This document shows, piece after piece, positions 6,460-7,373 of a stretch of 7,373 bases of DNA. Under the pieces are notes generated by a model that worked only from the letters and a program-made list of their open reading frames with translations, did no database searches and was not told the origin of the DNA. Each line of letters opens with the position of its first letter. Positions within the stretch are counted from its first letter, which is position 1. The position numbers and the translations under genes are program-made. Source of the DNA: an uncultured Lacticaseibacillus sp. (GTDB taxonomy: Bacteria; Bacillota; Bacilli; Lactobacillales; Lactobacillaceae); the NCBI GenBank assembly GCA_934339215.1, contig CAKRHU010000075.1:1-7373 (forward strand), given 5' to 3'.

Positions 6460-7056
6460 CGCAAATTTATGCTCGTATTCAGTTTCAACGTTGCCAACCA
6501 CGCGGTCATCATGATGCAAGTCTAACGACACCAAATCAAAATGCATGCCGTAATTGTTCATGCTGACCAATGAAAATTGGAAGAAGCCTAAATTATCGGT
6601 TTTAAATTGTAAAACGCCGCCGCGCTTCATGATCGCCTTGTATTGATCAAGGAAGGTCTTGTAAGTCAAGCGACGTTTTTCGTGCTTGGTTTTGGGCCAT
6701 GGATCAGAGAAGTTCAAGAACACGCCAGTCACTTCTTCTGGTTCAAAGTAATCGGTGAGATCCGCGCCATCGCCCAAGATCAATTGTAGGTTCGGCAATT
6801 GCAATTCCACTTGTTTGCGCAAAATATATGCGATCGCCACTTCTTGAATTTCCAAGGCAATGAAGTTTTGATCTGGATGCTGTTGGGCCATATTCACGAT
6901 AAATTGGCCTTTGCCAGAACCGACTTCTAAATACAGCGGCCGCGCTTGGTCAAAGCGACTTTGCCACTTGCCTTGCATGTCGACGGGTTTGGTCATAATG
7001 AATTCAGGATGTTCAGCGATCAAAGGACTCGCCCAAGGTTTGTTTCGTAAACGCAT
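6406..7056 (-). CDS. trmB: tRNA (guanine-N7-)-methyltransferase TrmB
   Basis: This is a 216-residue SAM-dependent enzyme that methylates N7 of G46 in the tRNA variable loop. MRLRNKPWA is the typical family start. [12 protein letters not shown] (41-52) is the SAM-binding motif I, and FIALEIQ (65-71) follows. [16 protein letters not shown] (115-130) is the hallmark TrmB motif, FKTDN (151-155) is the next conserved block, and [11 protein letters not shown] (192-202) is the usual C-terminal signature, so the protein is complete. GGAGGA lies just 3 nt before the ATG, a tight but usable spacing. The gene starts about 30 nt after the terminator of the upstream kinase gene, with no clear promoter in that gap, so readthrough may be needed. 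Its stop codon lies inside the convergent small gene. Confidence 0.96.
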   Translation of the reverse strand: MRLRNKPWASPLIAEHPEFIMTKPVDMQGKWQSRFDQARPLYLEVGSGKGQFIVNMAQQHPDQNFIALEIQEVAIAYILRKQVELQLPNLQLILGDGADLTDYFEPEEVTGVFLNFSDPWPKTKHEKRRLTYKTFLDQYKAIMKRGGVLQFKTDNLGFFQFSLVSMNNYGMHFDLVSLDLHHDDRVVGNVETEYEHKFASKGGLIYQLTARFDVLA

Positions 7057-7086
7057 AGTTCCTCCAATAAGTTAAGTCGTTCCCAT

Positions 7087-7110
7087 AAAAAATCCGGCGG
7101 ATACCGCCGG
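7087..7110 (-). terminator. Rho-independent terminator between the kinase gene and trmB
   Basis: On the minus strand CCGGCGG (7110-7104) pairs perfectly with CCGCCGG (7100-7094) around a 3-nt TAT loop, followed by A and six T (7092-7087). The stem is entirely G-C. It lies 11 nt past the stop codon of the kinase gene and about 30 nt before the trmB start, so it may also act as a partial barrier or attenuator for trmB. Confidence 0.85.
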
Positions 7111-7121
7111 GTCTTATCAAT

Positions 7122-7373
7122 TTAATCTTTCTCATCCACCAGCGCTTGCAGGCGGATCAAAGCTTGATTCATTTCCGTGTAGCGTTGTTGGTTGTAGCCA
7201 GACCGCACAGCTTCTAATAGATGCAATTGACCATACCACATGATCCGCGCCAGCAGGTCAGCGGTTAAATGCGTACCGTATGCTTCAAGCCAAGTCCCCC
7301 ATTGCGCGCGAGGGACATAATTGATCAACACCACGGATAAATCAAAGGCCGGGTCACCAAGGCTGGCTTGATC
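7122..7373 (-). CDS. ytmP: YtmP-like aminoglycoside/choline kinase family protein, C-terminal part
   Basis: Only the last 83 codons are inside the window; the frame stays open to the right edge. The visible part begins with DQASLGDPAFDLSVVL, which matches the region just after the catalytic loop in APH/choline-kinase-like phosphotransferases (the D-P-x-x-D-L element). It continues with YVPRAQWGTWLEAYG, a helical C-terminus. A GTG at 7334 is internal to this conserved block and is not the start. In Bacillus, ytmP also lies immediately before trmB, which supports the assignment. The substrate is unknown. The catalytic HxD loop lies outside the window, so activity cannot be judged. A terminator follows. 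Confidence 0.85.
   Translation of the reverse strand, partial: DQASLGDPAFDLSVVLINYVPRAQWGTWLEAYGTHLTADLLARIMWYGQLHLLEAVRSGYNQQRYTEMNQALIRLQALVDEKD

Noticed and set aside
1..7373. Mobile elements, defence system, CRISPR array, riboswitch or other novel multi-gene system
   Set aside because: All well-supported genes but one are conserved housekeeping families in a known order. I saw no transposase, direct-repeat array, integrase or toxin-antitoxin pair, and no gap large enough for an aptamer.

Overview
The window looks like ordinary chromosomal housekeeping DNA from a low-to-medium GC Gram-positive bacterium, most likely a member of the Lactobacillaceae (Lacticaseibacillus/Schleiferilactobacillus-like; the genus is inference). 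The reasons are strong AGGAGG-type ribosome binding sites, SigA-type promoters, compact rho-independent terminators, and a gene order matching the Bacillus ytmP-trmB ... ytpP-ytpR-sftA(ytpS)-murC neighbourhood.

Reading right to left, the direction of almost all transcription: the 3' part of a YtmP-like kinase (right edge) ends at a GC-rich terminator. trmB, a tRNA m7G46 methyltransferase, starts about 30 nt after that terminator. A small rightward gene for a membrane-anchored protein of unknown function (6121-6459) converges on trmB and overlaps its 3' end antisense by 54 bp. This small gene is divergent from ytpP (thioredoxin-like, WCPDC active site), and the two predicted promoters have overlapping -35 boxes. 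ytpP and ytpR (stand-alone tRNA-binding-domain protein) form a two-gene operon closed by a strong terminator. A TRTGN extended -10 promoter then drives sftA (soluble FtsK/SpoIIIE-type DNA translocase) and murC (UDP-MurNAc-L-Ala ligase), coupling chromosome clearance at the septum with cell-wall precursor synthesis. Downstream of murC, a BI-1/YetJ-family seven-helix membrane protein has its own promoter, with a 15-bp perfect palindrome over its -35 box, and its own terminator. The left 98 bases may hold the start of another leftward gene.

There is no mobile element, CRISPR array, rRNA, tRNA or riboswitch that I can see, and no gene-free stretch longer than about 140 bases. I find no convincing novel multi-gene system. 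The points most worth a second look are regulatory (the overlapping divergent promoters, the palindromic operator-like site, the antisense 3' overlap), the small uncharacterised protein, and the long acidic linker of the translocase.
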